DNA of 36,555 bases, taken from NCBI GenBank assembly GCA_021154285.1, contig JAJKIV010000049.1:1-36555 (forward strand), read 5' to 3'. Within the stretch, counting starts at the first letter, position 1. Every line of letters begins with the position of its first letter. Under the pieces are notes generated by a model. The model worked only from the letters and a program-made list of their open reading frames with translations, ran no database searches and was not told the DNA's origin. Origin of the DNA: Gemmatimonas sp. Its GTDB lineage: Bacteria > Gemmatimonadota > Gemmatimonadetes > Gemmatimonadales > Gemmatimonadaceae. A program made the translations under genes and the position numbers. Below are positions 1-7,666 of the stretch, in pieces.

Positions 1-18
1 GCGCGGCCCTCTCTGCAT

Positions 19-642
19 CTACCGGCGAGTCCGTCGCCGCGGCTTCGCGAGGCCTGGGCGGCCTAACGAGACATACGGATTCCCTCGTACGATCCATCGC
101 AGGGGCCAGTCAGCCGCCTTCGTGATGCCAACACGCGCGGTGACCTCGACCTGCGCGTCGGGCACGGGCCCGCCGGCACGGATACGGAGCGGGCCGCGAT
201 CCAACCGTGCTCCGTCCAGAGCGCCGTCGATGCCTAACGCCTGACAGAGTTTCCCCGGGCCGTTCGTGAGGTCCGCGTCGCGGCGAACGTTTCCGCGACG
301 CCGGCGCATGAGGTCGACCCCGTGTACCGGCTCGAGCGCGCGGACGAGGACCGCACTGCCGTGCCCCTCCTCGCGGGTGACTGCGTTGAAGCACCAGTGC
401 GCCCCGTAGATGAAATACACGTACGCAATGCCCGGCGGGCCGTGCAGGTGCCAGGTCCGCTCCGTTCGTCCGACGACGGCGTGACACGCCGGATCATCCG
501 GACCGAGATAGGCCTCGGTCTCGACGATTCGACCGGACGCGACGCCCTCAGGCAATGTATGCTCGAGGATCGCGCCCAGCAGATCCCGGGCGACCAACTC
601 GGTGGGACGATCGTAGAACGATGCAGGCAGCGACCGTCCCAC
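19..642 (-). CDS. 3-methyladenine DNA glycosylase (AAG/MPG family)
   Basis: Protein LPASFYDRPTELVARDLLGAILEH...GRIVETEAYLGPDDPACHA...GIAYVYFIYGAHWCFNAVT...LTNGPGKLCQALGID matches the AAG family. GTG start proposed at 640-642, just after the upstream gene's stop at 653; the longer ORF N-terminus is out-of-frame read-through of the NYN gene. Confidence 0.9.
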   Translation of the reverse strand: MGRSLPASFYDRPTELVARDLLGAILEHTLPEGVASGRIVETEAYLGPDDPACHAVVGRTERTWHLHGPPGIAYVYFIYGAHWCFNAVTREEGHGSAVLVRALEPVHGVDLMRRRRGNVRRDADLTNGPGKLCQALGIDGALDGARLDRGPLRIRAGGPVPDAQVEVTARVGITKAADWPLRWIVRGNPYVSLGRPGLAKPRRRTRR

Positions 643-652
643 CGGGTGCCGA

Positions 653-2533
653 CTACCCCTCCGCTGCCGCGGCGGTCTTCTTCGCGCGCGGTCGCCGAGG
701 CTTGGCCGCCGGCGCGGCGCTCTCCGGCGCCGCGGCGCGCGGTGCTCCACGAGACGTCTTCCCAGCCGCTTTCTTCGCCGGCGCCTTCTTCCGGCCACGA
801 CCGCCTTTCGGCGTGGGCGTCTCGATGATCTCCACCGGTGCCTGCGTGTTCTCATCGTCGCGATGCGACGCCGGGTCCATCGACGCGGTAATCGTCGTTG
901 GCGCGGCAGCCGCCGGGAGCGACTCCTCGACGACGCCTAACAGCAGCAGATCCGTCGGCAGCTCCCCCGTACGGCCGGTCGCCCCGCGCCCGCGGCTCCC
1001 GGCGCCTCGTGGGCCCATACCGCGCGGCACCGGCGGTGCCGTAGACGCCTTCGGCGCGGGCGTCGTCGCCGCGGCGGCGCGATTCAACTGCTCCGACACC
1101 GGCGCTACCTGTGCGGCCAGCGCGACCTCGTAGTCGTCGCCGCGCCGGCGGAGATCGATGACCTCACCGTCGTGTGCGTCCTTGAGGATCCGGATGAAGT
1201 TCCGTTCACTCAGGCTTTCGCTGTCGCGACCGAGCAGCTCGAACGCCTGTTGGCGGATGCGGCTCGCCGGCACCGCGCGATCGCCCGACGTGAGCGCAGC
1301 CACGGCGCGGCCGACCAGCGAGAACGCCTCGTGACGCGTTAGGCGCTCGCCGCCCGAGCCGATGACGTCGCCCGTTGCCTCCGGCTCCGACGCGGTGTGA
1401 CTGGGGGAAACCGGCGCCGCTGGCGGATGAACGAGCTGGTCTCCATGGGGCGGCGTTGCCGTCGCGGCCTCACCCGCTTCCGGCGCTGCTTCGGCAGCGC
1501 GATGGGTGTCGGTGCGCGGTCCACGGTCTTCCCGATCGCGCCCGCGGCCTCGTCCCCGACGTCCCCGGCGTCCCCGCTCGTCACGCCCGCGATCCTCGCG
1601 GCCTTCACGGCCCTCGCGTCGGCCGCTCTCGGCCCGCGGCTCACGCGCGCCGTCGTCGTCCGCGGTCGCCGCCTGCGGCTTGCCAGCGGATGTCTCACCG
1701 GCCGGAATGGGTGGAATGGTCTCGCGCGGTAGCCCGACCTCGAGCTGTCCGTTTTCCAGCTTGTTGACGGAGATCAGGCCGCGTTGCGCCGCCTCGATGC
1801 AGAAGCGCGAGAACTTCGAGATGCCGAGGTTCTTCTCGTCGAACGAGTTGTCGATCTCCTGCATGACCTGCTTGAGGCGATCGGATCGCATGACGTCGCC
1901 GTTCTGCGACATCCGCTTGATCGCCTCGCTGACAAGCTCCCACGGGTCGTATTTGACGACTTCCTCGTCTCCCGCCTTCACGAGGCCCGCGAGGGCGTTG
2001 TAGCTGTAGTACTCGTCGCAGTTCATCACGAGCAGGTCGCTCGATGACTCGCGAATGCCGACGCCGATCACGTACTTGCCATACTCCTTGAGCTTCGTGA
2101 CGAGGCTCGCGAAGTCGGAGTCGCCGGAGAGGAGGATGTACGTGCCGATCTCGGGCCGCGTGAACACGAGCTCGATCGCGTCGACGGCGAGCCGGATGTC
2201 GGTCGCGTTCTTCTTCGACGAGCCGTAGGCCGGCGCCATGATCATGTCGATGGACGACTCGGCGAGTGGCACGATGTACTGTGGGTAGCGCCGCCAGTCG
2301 GCGTAGGCACGCTGGACGGCGACCTTCCCCTTGATGATCTCGGAGCCGAGGAGGTGGCGAAGCTCCTGCTGCAGGTCGGAGCGGATCCCCATCGTGACGT
2401 TGTCGAAGTCGATGAGGAGAGCGGCGTTAGGCGCGTGCGTGTGAATCGGGCCGCTGACCGCGGGCATCGCCTGGGGGCCTCGGTGAATCGGGGCAACGGG
2501 AGGGCGCGGCGGCCGCGTGGGACGTGAGTTCAT
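653..2533 (-). CDS. NYN-domain (LabA/DUF88, PIN-like) putative RNase with two OST-HTH/LOTUS-like domains, an R/G/E/D-rich linker and a Lys/Ala/Pro-rich tail
   Basis: NAALLIDFDNVTMGIRSDLQ...ILLSGDSDFASLVTKLKEYGKYVIGVG is NYN-like; WELVSEAIKRMSQNGDVMRSDRLKQVM... and AFSLVGRAVAALTSGDRAVPASRIRQQAFELL... resemble LOTUS domains. ATG at 2531-2533. Confidence 0.85.
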   Translation of the reverse strand: MNSRPTRPPRPPVAPIHRGPQAMPAVSGPIHTHAPNAALLIDFDNVTMGIRSDLQQELRHLLGSEIIKGKVAVQRAYADWRRYPQYIVPLAESSIDMIMAPAYGSSKKNATDIRLAVDAIELVFTRPEIGTYILLSGDSDFASLVTKLKEYGKYVIGVGIRESSSDLLVMNCDEYYSYNALAGLVKAGDEEVVKYDPWELVSEAIKRMSQNGDVMRSDRLKQVMQEIDNSFDEKNLGISKFSRFCIEAAQRGLISVNKLENGQLEVGLPRETIPPIPAGETSAGKPQAATADDDGAREPRAESGRREGREGREDRGRDERGRRGRRGRGRGRDREDRGPRTDTHRAAEAAPEAGEAATATPPHGDQLVHPPAAPVSPSHTASEPEATGDVIGSGGERLTRHEAFSLVGRAVAALTSGDRAVPASRIRQQAFELLGRDSESLSERNFIRILKDAHDGEVIDLRRRGDDYEVALAAQVAPVSEQLNRAAAATTPAPKASTAPPVPRGMGPRGAGSRGRGATGRTGELPTDLLLLGVVEESLPAAAAPTTITASMDPASHRDDENTQAPVEIIETPTPKGGRGRKKAPAKKAAGKTSRGAPRAAAPESAAPAAKPRRPRAKKTAAAAEG

Positions 2534-2539
2534 GTACTT

Positions 2540-2873
2540 CCTAGGGTGATGGTGTGCTCGAGCACTACCATGCGCTCGAACTCCCGCCGCTTCGCCTGCC
2601 GGCCCCCATGGTTGGGGGGCACGCCCGAGGAAGCGCACGAGATCGTGACTGGCACGACGCGCGCACACCAGCTCACCCAGGACCCTCCCGGGGAACACCG
2701 ATCACGCGGACATCGTCCACTTGCCGGATACGCGCGGAGCTGGGCCTCCCTTCGCGTGGGTGGATCTCAAATCCACCGCACAGGATCGTTTCGCGACGGC
2801 GACCCACGATCCACACGTATCCCGCCTCACCGGCGATGTCGACACCGCCGGTGGAACGCGGTAAAGCTAACAA
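2540..2873 (-). pseudogene. Relic of the C-terminal part of an AMP-forming acyl-CoA synthetase/ligase
   Basis: Minus-strand fragments TGGVDIAGEAGYVWIVGRRRETILCGGFEIHPRE...RQVDDVRVIGVPRE and, in another frame, VLGELVCAR resemble the adenylate-forming enzyme C-terminal region ([26 protein letters not shown]...VAVIGVPD). Continuity requires frameshifts; no upstream domain is present. Confidence 0.6.
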
Positions 2874-2894
2874 AGACTGGGGCCTAGGAAAACA

Positions 2895-2966
2895 GGGAAC
2901 TGGGAATTGGGAACCGGGACTCGTCGTGGAGCGCCCGTTCCGTGTTCCCTGATCCCGGTTCGCGGT
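2895..2966. repeat. G-rich/C-rich inverted repeat element (GGGAAC family), intergenic copy abutting the yjbQ-like stop codon
   Basis: gggaactgggaattgggaaccggg...cccgttccgtgttccctgatcccggttc. Confidence 0.8.
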
Positions 2967-3425
2967 TCACTCTCCCATAGCCTTGATGAGGACCCGTTTG
3001 GACCGTTGGCCGTCCCATTCTCCATAGAAGACCCGCTGCCACGGCCCAAAGTCGAGCTTCCCCTTCGTGACCGGGACGATCACCTCGTGTCCCACGGTGA
3101 GCGAGCGTAGATGCGCGGCGGCGTTGTCTTCGCCCGTCCCGCTGTTGTGTCGGTAGGCGTCGGGCGACCACGGGGCAATTCGTTTCTCGAGCCAGTCGAG
3201 GATGTCCTGCCAGAGGCCGGACTCGTGATCGTTCACGAAGACCGAGGCGGAGATGTGCATCGCCGAGACGAGGACCATTCCCTCTTCGATCCCTGCGGCC
3301 GCTCGACACTTCTCGACCTCGTCGGTGATGTCGATGATCTCCTGGCGGCGCTTCGTGTTGAAGGTGAGGTAGCTGGTGTGGAACTTCATCGGGTAGCAGG
3401 CGTGGGTGAACGCGAGCTGCTCCAC
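2967..3425 (-). CDS. YjbQ/UPF0047 family protein (secondary thiamine-phosphate synthase-like)
   Basis: KFHTSYLTFNTKRRQEIIDITDEVEK...GMVLVSAMHISASVFVNDHESGLWQDILDWLE...HNSGTGEDNAAAHLRSLTVGHEVIVPVTKGKLDFGPWQRVFYGEWDG. True start may be the internal Met of MKFHTS. Confidence 0.9.
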   Translation of the reverse strand: MEQLAFTHACYPMKFHTSYLTFNTKRRQEIIDITDEVEKCRAAAGIEEGMVLVSAMHISASVFVNDHESGLWQDILDWLEKRIAPWSPDAYRHNSGTGEDNAAAHLRSLTVGHEVIVPVTKGKLDFGPWQRVFYGEWDGQRSKRVLIKAMGE

Positions 3426-3511
3426 GCGCGCCGCTTCTCCCCGGGCGCACGCGACGCAGCGTATCTTCTTTCTACGAAACCACCTTCTTGACCATGCCGT
3501 AAGGAGCCCGA

Positions 3512-4774
3512 GTGAGTCCAGTCGGCTTCCGGACGCGCTTGTTTCTGATTCTCACGCTCTTCGCGACGCTGCCCTCCTTGCTGCTCACCCTCGTGTGGGC
3601 GGGCACCTTCGCGAAGGCATTGCCGTTGATCAGTGGGAGCTCGGCCTGGGAACGCGCGGCTGCGACTGGCGGGCGGGCGATCGCGGCGGCTCAGCAGGCG
3701 CCGCTTTCACCGAGCGACAGGGCAGCGCTCCGGGCCCATGAGATCGAGCTGCAGGAGTCGCTCACGCAGGCTCGGCGATTCGGGTTCATTGCGCAGCGGG
3801 CGGTGCCGATCATCGCGGTGGTCGCGGTGCTTGCGCTCGGTATCCTCGTCGTCGTGTCCTCGCGCGTCGCAGGGCATCTGAGCCGACAGCTCAGTCGGCC
3901 GATCGATGAGCTGGTCGGTTGGACGGATCGGCTGGGACGTGGACAGGAGTTACCGGAGGGCCCGCCTCGCAAGGGCGCGCCCGAGTTTGCAGTGTTGCGG
4001 TCCCGCATGCGGTCCGTTGCCCGTGAGTTGCGCGATGCGCGCGCACGGGAGATCGAAGCCGAGCGACTCCGCGCGTTCCGTGAATCGGCGAGACAAGTGG
4101 CGCACGAGCTGAAGAATCCTCTGACTCCCATTCGCTTCGCGGTGGCGCGTCTCCGCCGCGAAGCGCCGCCATCGCTTGCCGACGCGGTCGAGGTCCTGGA
4201 TGCGGAATCGCAGCGACTCGAGGAGATGGCTCGGAGCTTCGCACAGTTCGGCCGATTGCCCGAAGGGCCTGCGGCCGATATCGACGTCGCCGAACTAGTG
4301 CGGTACACCACGAGAGCGTCGGTGCCTCCGGACGTCGAGGCTCAGGTCCGCATCGAGGGCGACGTGCCGATGATCCGCGGCCACCACGACGCGCTGGCGC
4401 GCGCGCTGTCGAACGTGTTGCTGAACGCGGTGGATGCGTGTCGCACCGGGCGCGATTCCGGCGCGAGCCGACCGGCCCGGATCGGTGTCACGGTCGCGCG
4501 CGAGCGCAACAACGGCGACGACGGTATCATCATCGTCGTTCGGGATTCCGGGTGCGGCATCCCACCGGATAAGCTGGCGCGGATCTGGGAGCCGTACGTC
4601 ACCCACAAGCCGGGCGGGACGGGGCTGGGTCTCGCGATCGCGCGACAAGCCATTCTCGCCCACAACGGTACCGTGCACGCGACCAGCGTGGTTGGCGACG
4701 GGACCGAGATTCGATTCACATTGCCCACATCGGGCATCGACGCAACGGAGGCCGTCAGTGCGGATTCCCGGTGA
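3512..4774 (+). CDS. NtrY-like sensor histidine kinase (TM, HAMP-like, HisKA, HATPase)
   Basis: H-box ARQVAHELKNPLTPIRFAVARLRRE; N-box NVLLNAVDAC; GSGIPP-like DSGCGIPPDKLARIWEPYVTHKPGGTGLGLAIARQ; GTG start preceded by aaggag. Confidence 0.93.
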   Translation: MSPVGFRTRLFLILTLFATLPSLLLTLVWAGTFAKALPLISGSSAWERAAATGGRAIAAAQQAPLSPSDRAALRAHEIELQESLTQARRFGFIAQRAVPIIAVVAVLALGILVVVSSRVAGHLSRQLSRPIDELVGWTDRLGRGQELPEGPPRKGAPEFAVLRSRMRSVARELRDARAREIEAERLRAFRESARQVAHELKNPLTPIRFAVARLRREAPPSLADAVEVLDAESQRLEEMARSFAQFGRLPEGPAADIDVAELVRYTTRASVPPDVEAQVRIEGDVPMIRGHHDALARALSNVLLNAVDACRTGRDSGASRPARIGVTVARERNNGDDGIIIVVRDSGCGIPPDKLARIWEPYVTHKPGGTGLGLAIARQAILAHNGTVHATSVVGDGTEIRFTLPTSGIDATEAVSADSR

Positions 4775-5060
4775 GCTGATCCCGATCGTACTCTTCACGA
4801 TGATTCCCATCACGGCGATCGGCGTCCCGATCGCGCGCGCGATCGCGCGGCGCATCGAGGGCGGCGTTCGCGGGGCGTGGCCGCCGGCGGCGCTGCCTAA
4901 CGACGTCGGCGCGCGGCTCGAGCGGATGGAACAGGCGATCGACGCCATTGCCGTCGAGGTCGAGCGCATCGCCGAAGGACAGCGCTTCACGTCAAAGCTG
5001 CTCGCCTCGCGCGCCGACGTGGCGCGTCCCGAAGGCGCGCTCGCGCGAACCACCGACTGA
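4758..5060 (+). CDS. Small membrane protein, paralog 1 of 3 (TM helix + RLERMEQAIDAIAVEVERIAEGQRF module)
   Basis: GTG start at 4758 overlaps the 3' end of the kinase; IPIVLFTMIPITAIGVPIARAIARR then ARLERMEQAIDAIAVEVERIAEGQRFTSKLL. Confidence 0.75.
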   Translation: MRIPGELIPIVLFTMIPITAIGVPIARAIARRIEGGVRGAWPPAALPNDVGARLERMEQAIDAIAVEVERIAEGQRFTSKLLASRADVARPEGALARTTD

Positions 5061-5071
5061 GGGCCGCACCC

Positions 5072-5362
5072 GTGTGGGATGAAGACATTATCGTTCCGAT
5101 CGCATTCTTCGTGAGTGTGGTCATCATGGCGATCGGCATCCCGCTCGTGCGCGGTATCGTACGGCGGTGGGACCGAAAGTCCGCGGACCCGTCGATGCCA
5201 ACCGATACCGCGGCGCGCCTCGACCGCATCGAGCAGGCGATCGATGCCATGTCGATCCAGGTGGAACGAATCGCGGAAGGCCAGCGATTCGTGACGCGAA
5301 TCATGTCGGACCGGGCGCCGGAGCGCGTGGCGCTGCCGCTTCGCGGCGACGACAACTCGTAA
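5072..5362 (+). CDS. Small membrane protein, paralog 2 of 3
   Basis: VPIAFFVSVVIMAIGIPLVRGIVRRWDRK...ARLDRIEQAIDAMSIQVERIAEGQRFVTRIM; aligns with its two neighbours. Confidence 0.85.
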   Translation: MWDEDIIVPIAFFVSVVIMAIGIPLVRGIVRRWDRKSADPSMPTDTAARLDRIEQAIDAMSIQVERIAEGQRFVTRIMSDRAPERVALPLRGDDNS

Positions 5363-5380
5363 GGCAGTGAGGAGACGATC

Positions 5381-6037
5381 ATGCATATGAGCGACGGCGC
5401 CGCCGAACTGCTGAACGCCCGCGCGCAGGACGTGCAGGCCGCCCAGCGAGAGGCCGTACAACAGGCGCAACAGGCGCAGCAACAAGTCCAGCGCGAGCTT
5501 CAGCAAGCGCAGCGAGAGGTGCAACAGGCCCAGCGCGAGGCACAACAGGCGCAGCAGGAAGCGCAACGCGAAGCCCAGCAGGCACAGCGCGAAGCCCAAC
5601 AGGCCGTGCGGCAGATGCAAGCCGAGTTAGCGCGCACGACGGCGCGCGAGGGCCAGGCGGTTCCGTTCCCGCCGCTTCCCCCCTTCGGCCCTCAAGTCCC
5701 TGAAGGCGCCGTCGTCATCTCGGTCGCCTTCTTCATCATGTGCGCCGTGATCGCGATCGGCGTTCCGATCGTGCGGGCCATTACGCGCCGCATGGACAGG
5801 CGAAATGTGGCGTCACCCGGCACTGACGCCGAGACGCGCGACCGCCTCGAGCGAATCGAGCAGGCCGTCGACGCGATCGCGGTCGAGGTCGAGCGGATCT
5901 CCGAGGGGCAGCGCTTCACGACGAAAGTCATCTCCGAGCTGCGCGGGCTCCCGCAGCCTGACCCGTCGGCGGCACTGGCCGAGCGCGCCGGGGACCGCAG
6001 CGCGGCCCCGCTGTCGCGTGCCCGGGAGGCTCGTTAG
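5381..6037 (+). CDS. Small membrane protein, paralog 3 of 3, with a long Gln/Ala/Glu/Arg-rich coiled-coil N-terminal extension
   Basis: QQAQREVQQAQREAQQAQQEAQREAQQAQREAQQ... then VVISVAFFIMCAVIAIGVPIVRAITRRMDRR...DRLERIEQAVDAIAVEVERISEGQRFTTKVI. Confidence 0.85.
   Translation: MHMSDGAAELLNARAQDVQAAQREAVQQAQQAQQQVQRELQQAQREVQQAQREAQQAQQEAQREAQQAQREAQQAVRQMQAELARTTAREGQAVPFPPLPPFGPQVPEGAVVISVAFFIMCAVIAIGVPIVRAITRRMDRRNVASPGTDAETRDRLERIEQAVDAIAVEVERISEGQRFTTKVISELRGLPQPDPSAALAERAGDRSAAPLSRAREAR
5451..5606 (+). repeat. Degenerate in-frame tandem repeat encoding QQAQ(R/Q)E(A/V) units
   Basis: Iterated caacaggcgcaacaggcgcag.../cagcgcgaagcccagcaggcacagcgcgaagcccaa within the third small protein. 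Confidence 0.75.
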
Positions 6038-6093
6038 GCTTGCCTGGGCGCGATCTCCGGCGACGCGCCACCGCCTGACGACTGGCCGCCCGC

Positions 6094-7503
6094 ATGCCAT
6101 CGGTTCTCATCGTCGACGACGAACCCAACATCCGCCGGATGGTCGGCGCGTTACTGGCGTCCGAGGGGTACGAGGTCCGCGAGGCTCCGGACGGCGCGCG
6201 CGGCGTTGCGCTCGCGGTCGAATCCGAGCCCGATCTGGCCCTCGTCGATCTCATGATGCCTGGAGAGCTCGACGGCATGGGCGTTCTCACGGCCCTGCGT
6301 GAGCGGGTGCCTGACGTGCCAGTCGTGATGATGAGTGGCCGGGCCGGCCTGAGCGACGCCGTTCGCGCCACGAAGCTGGGCGCGTTCACCTTTCTCGAGA
6401 AACCGCTGACACCCGAGGGCGTGCTCCTGGCGCTCGCGTCCGCGCTGGAGTTGAGACAAGCCAGGCGCGAAACGCGAACCTTGCGCGCCGATCTTGGCCT
6501 CGCGTCCGAAATGATCGGGAGCAGCCCGGCACTTCGCCGTGTTCGCGAGATGATAGCCAAGGTTGCACCGTCCGACGCGCGCGTGCTCATCACCGGCGAG
6601 TCCGGTACGGGAAAAGAGCTAGTGGCGGCAGCAATCCACGGCGGCGGATCGCGAAAGGATCGTCCGTTCGTTCGCGTGAATTGCGCCGCGATTCCGCGTG
6701 ACCTCGTGGAGAGCGAGATGTTCGGTCACGAGCGGGGAGCATTCACTGGAGCCACGGATCGTCGGATCGGACGCTTCGAGCTTGCCGACCGCGGCACCCT
6801 GTTGCTCGACGAGGTGGGCGATCTCGGGGCCGAGGCGCAGGCGAAGCTCCTGCGGGCAATCGAGTCGGGCGAGATCGAGCGAGTCGGAGGGAGTAAGCCG
6901 ATCCGCGTCGATGTCCGGATCCTGTCGGCCACGAACAAGGATCTCACGCGCGCCGTTGCCGACGGCACGTTCCGCGAGGATCTTTATTTCCGACTCAACG
7001 TCATCCCGCTCGCGATACCGCCGCTTCGCGAACGTCCGGATGACATCCCGGCACTCGTTCGGCATTTCTCCCACGTACATCGCGGACGTACGGGGCAGCC
7101 CCTCACGTCGTGGAGCGCCGAGGCGCTCGAGACACTCGGTCGCTATCGTTGGCCGGGAAACGTTCGGGAGCTCGCGAACATCGTGGAGCGGCTCGCGATC
7201 CTGCACCCGGGTCGCGAGGTCACGAGCGACGAGATCCGCGAGGTGCTGCCCAGCGCGCCAACACGTCTGGCGGAGCCCGCCGCGCTTCCTAACGCGGCGG
7301 TACTCGATGCCTCGCTCACCGACACGCTCGATGAGTACGAGCGCGTGCTCATCACGAGAGCCCTGTCGGTGGCCGGCGGCAACATTGCCGAGGCAGCGAG
7401 ACGGCTGCAGACCGACCGACCGAATCTCTATCGGCGCATGAAACGACTCGGGATCGTCGAGTCGGACCGCGAACGGGGAGATCGCGTCGAGTCGCGGACG
7501 TAA
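6094..7503 (+). CDS. NtrC-family sigma-54-dependent response regulator
   Basis: Receiver VLIVDDEPNIRRM...LVDLMMPG...VVMMSG; AAA+ with VLITGESGTGKELVAAAIH, GAFTGA (ERGAFTGATDRR), LLLDEVGDL; C-terminal FIS-type HTH NIAEAARRLQTDRPNLYRRMKRLGI. Confidence 0.95.
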   Translation: MPSVLIVDDEPNIRRMVGALLASEGYEVREAPDGARGVALAVESEPDLALVDLMMPGELDGMGVLTALRERVPDVPVVMMSGRAGLSDAVRATKLGAFTFLEKPLTPEGVLLALASALELRQARRETRTLRADLGLASEMIGSSPALRRVREMIAKVAPSDARVLITGESGTGKELVAAAIHGGGSRKDRPFVRVNCAAIPRDLVESEMFGHERGAFTGATDRRIGRFELADRGTLLLDEVGDLGAEAQAKLLRAIESGEIERVGGSKPIRVDVRILSATNKDLTRAVADGTFREDLYFRLNVIPLAIPPLRERPDDIPALVRHFSHVHRGRTGQPLTSWSAEALETLGRYRWPGNVRELANIVERLAILHPGREVTSDEIREVLPSAPTRLAEPAALPNAAVLDASLTDTLDEYERVLITRALSVAGGNIAEAARRLQTDRPNLYRRMKRLGIVESDRERGDRVESRT

Positions 7504-7666
7504 CGCGACGACACGCGCTTGCCCTTACGACAGGACACTCGGGGACACGCGCGATCTCTTGCGGATTCCGGAACTCATTGCGGTGTTTATCGGTATCGTG
7601 CGCTCGTGCACGCGGTACGGGAGGTGCCTCCGCTGCCGGCGACTCGAAACCGCCCTTGGAGATTGC

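Noticed and set aside
2760-2780. Hairpin gtggat-ctcaa-atccac
   Set aside because: Falls in the ligase relic (GFEIHPRE codons), has no T-tract; likely incidental.
4295-5620. 441-aa minus-strand ORF antisense to the kinase and small proteins
   Set aside because: High-GC antisense artefact; low-complexity translation (LLGFALRLLLRL, HDDHTHEEC) and no recognisable domain, while the plus strand has clear homologous genes.
7504-7666. Sigma-54 promoter before the OMP gene, expected from the adjacent NtrC-type regulator
   Set aside because: I found no convincing TGGCAC-N5-TTGC element by eye; needs a matrix scan of the whole genome.
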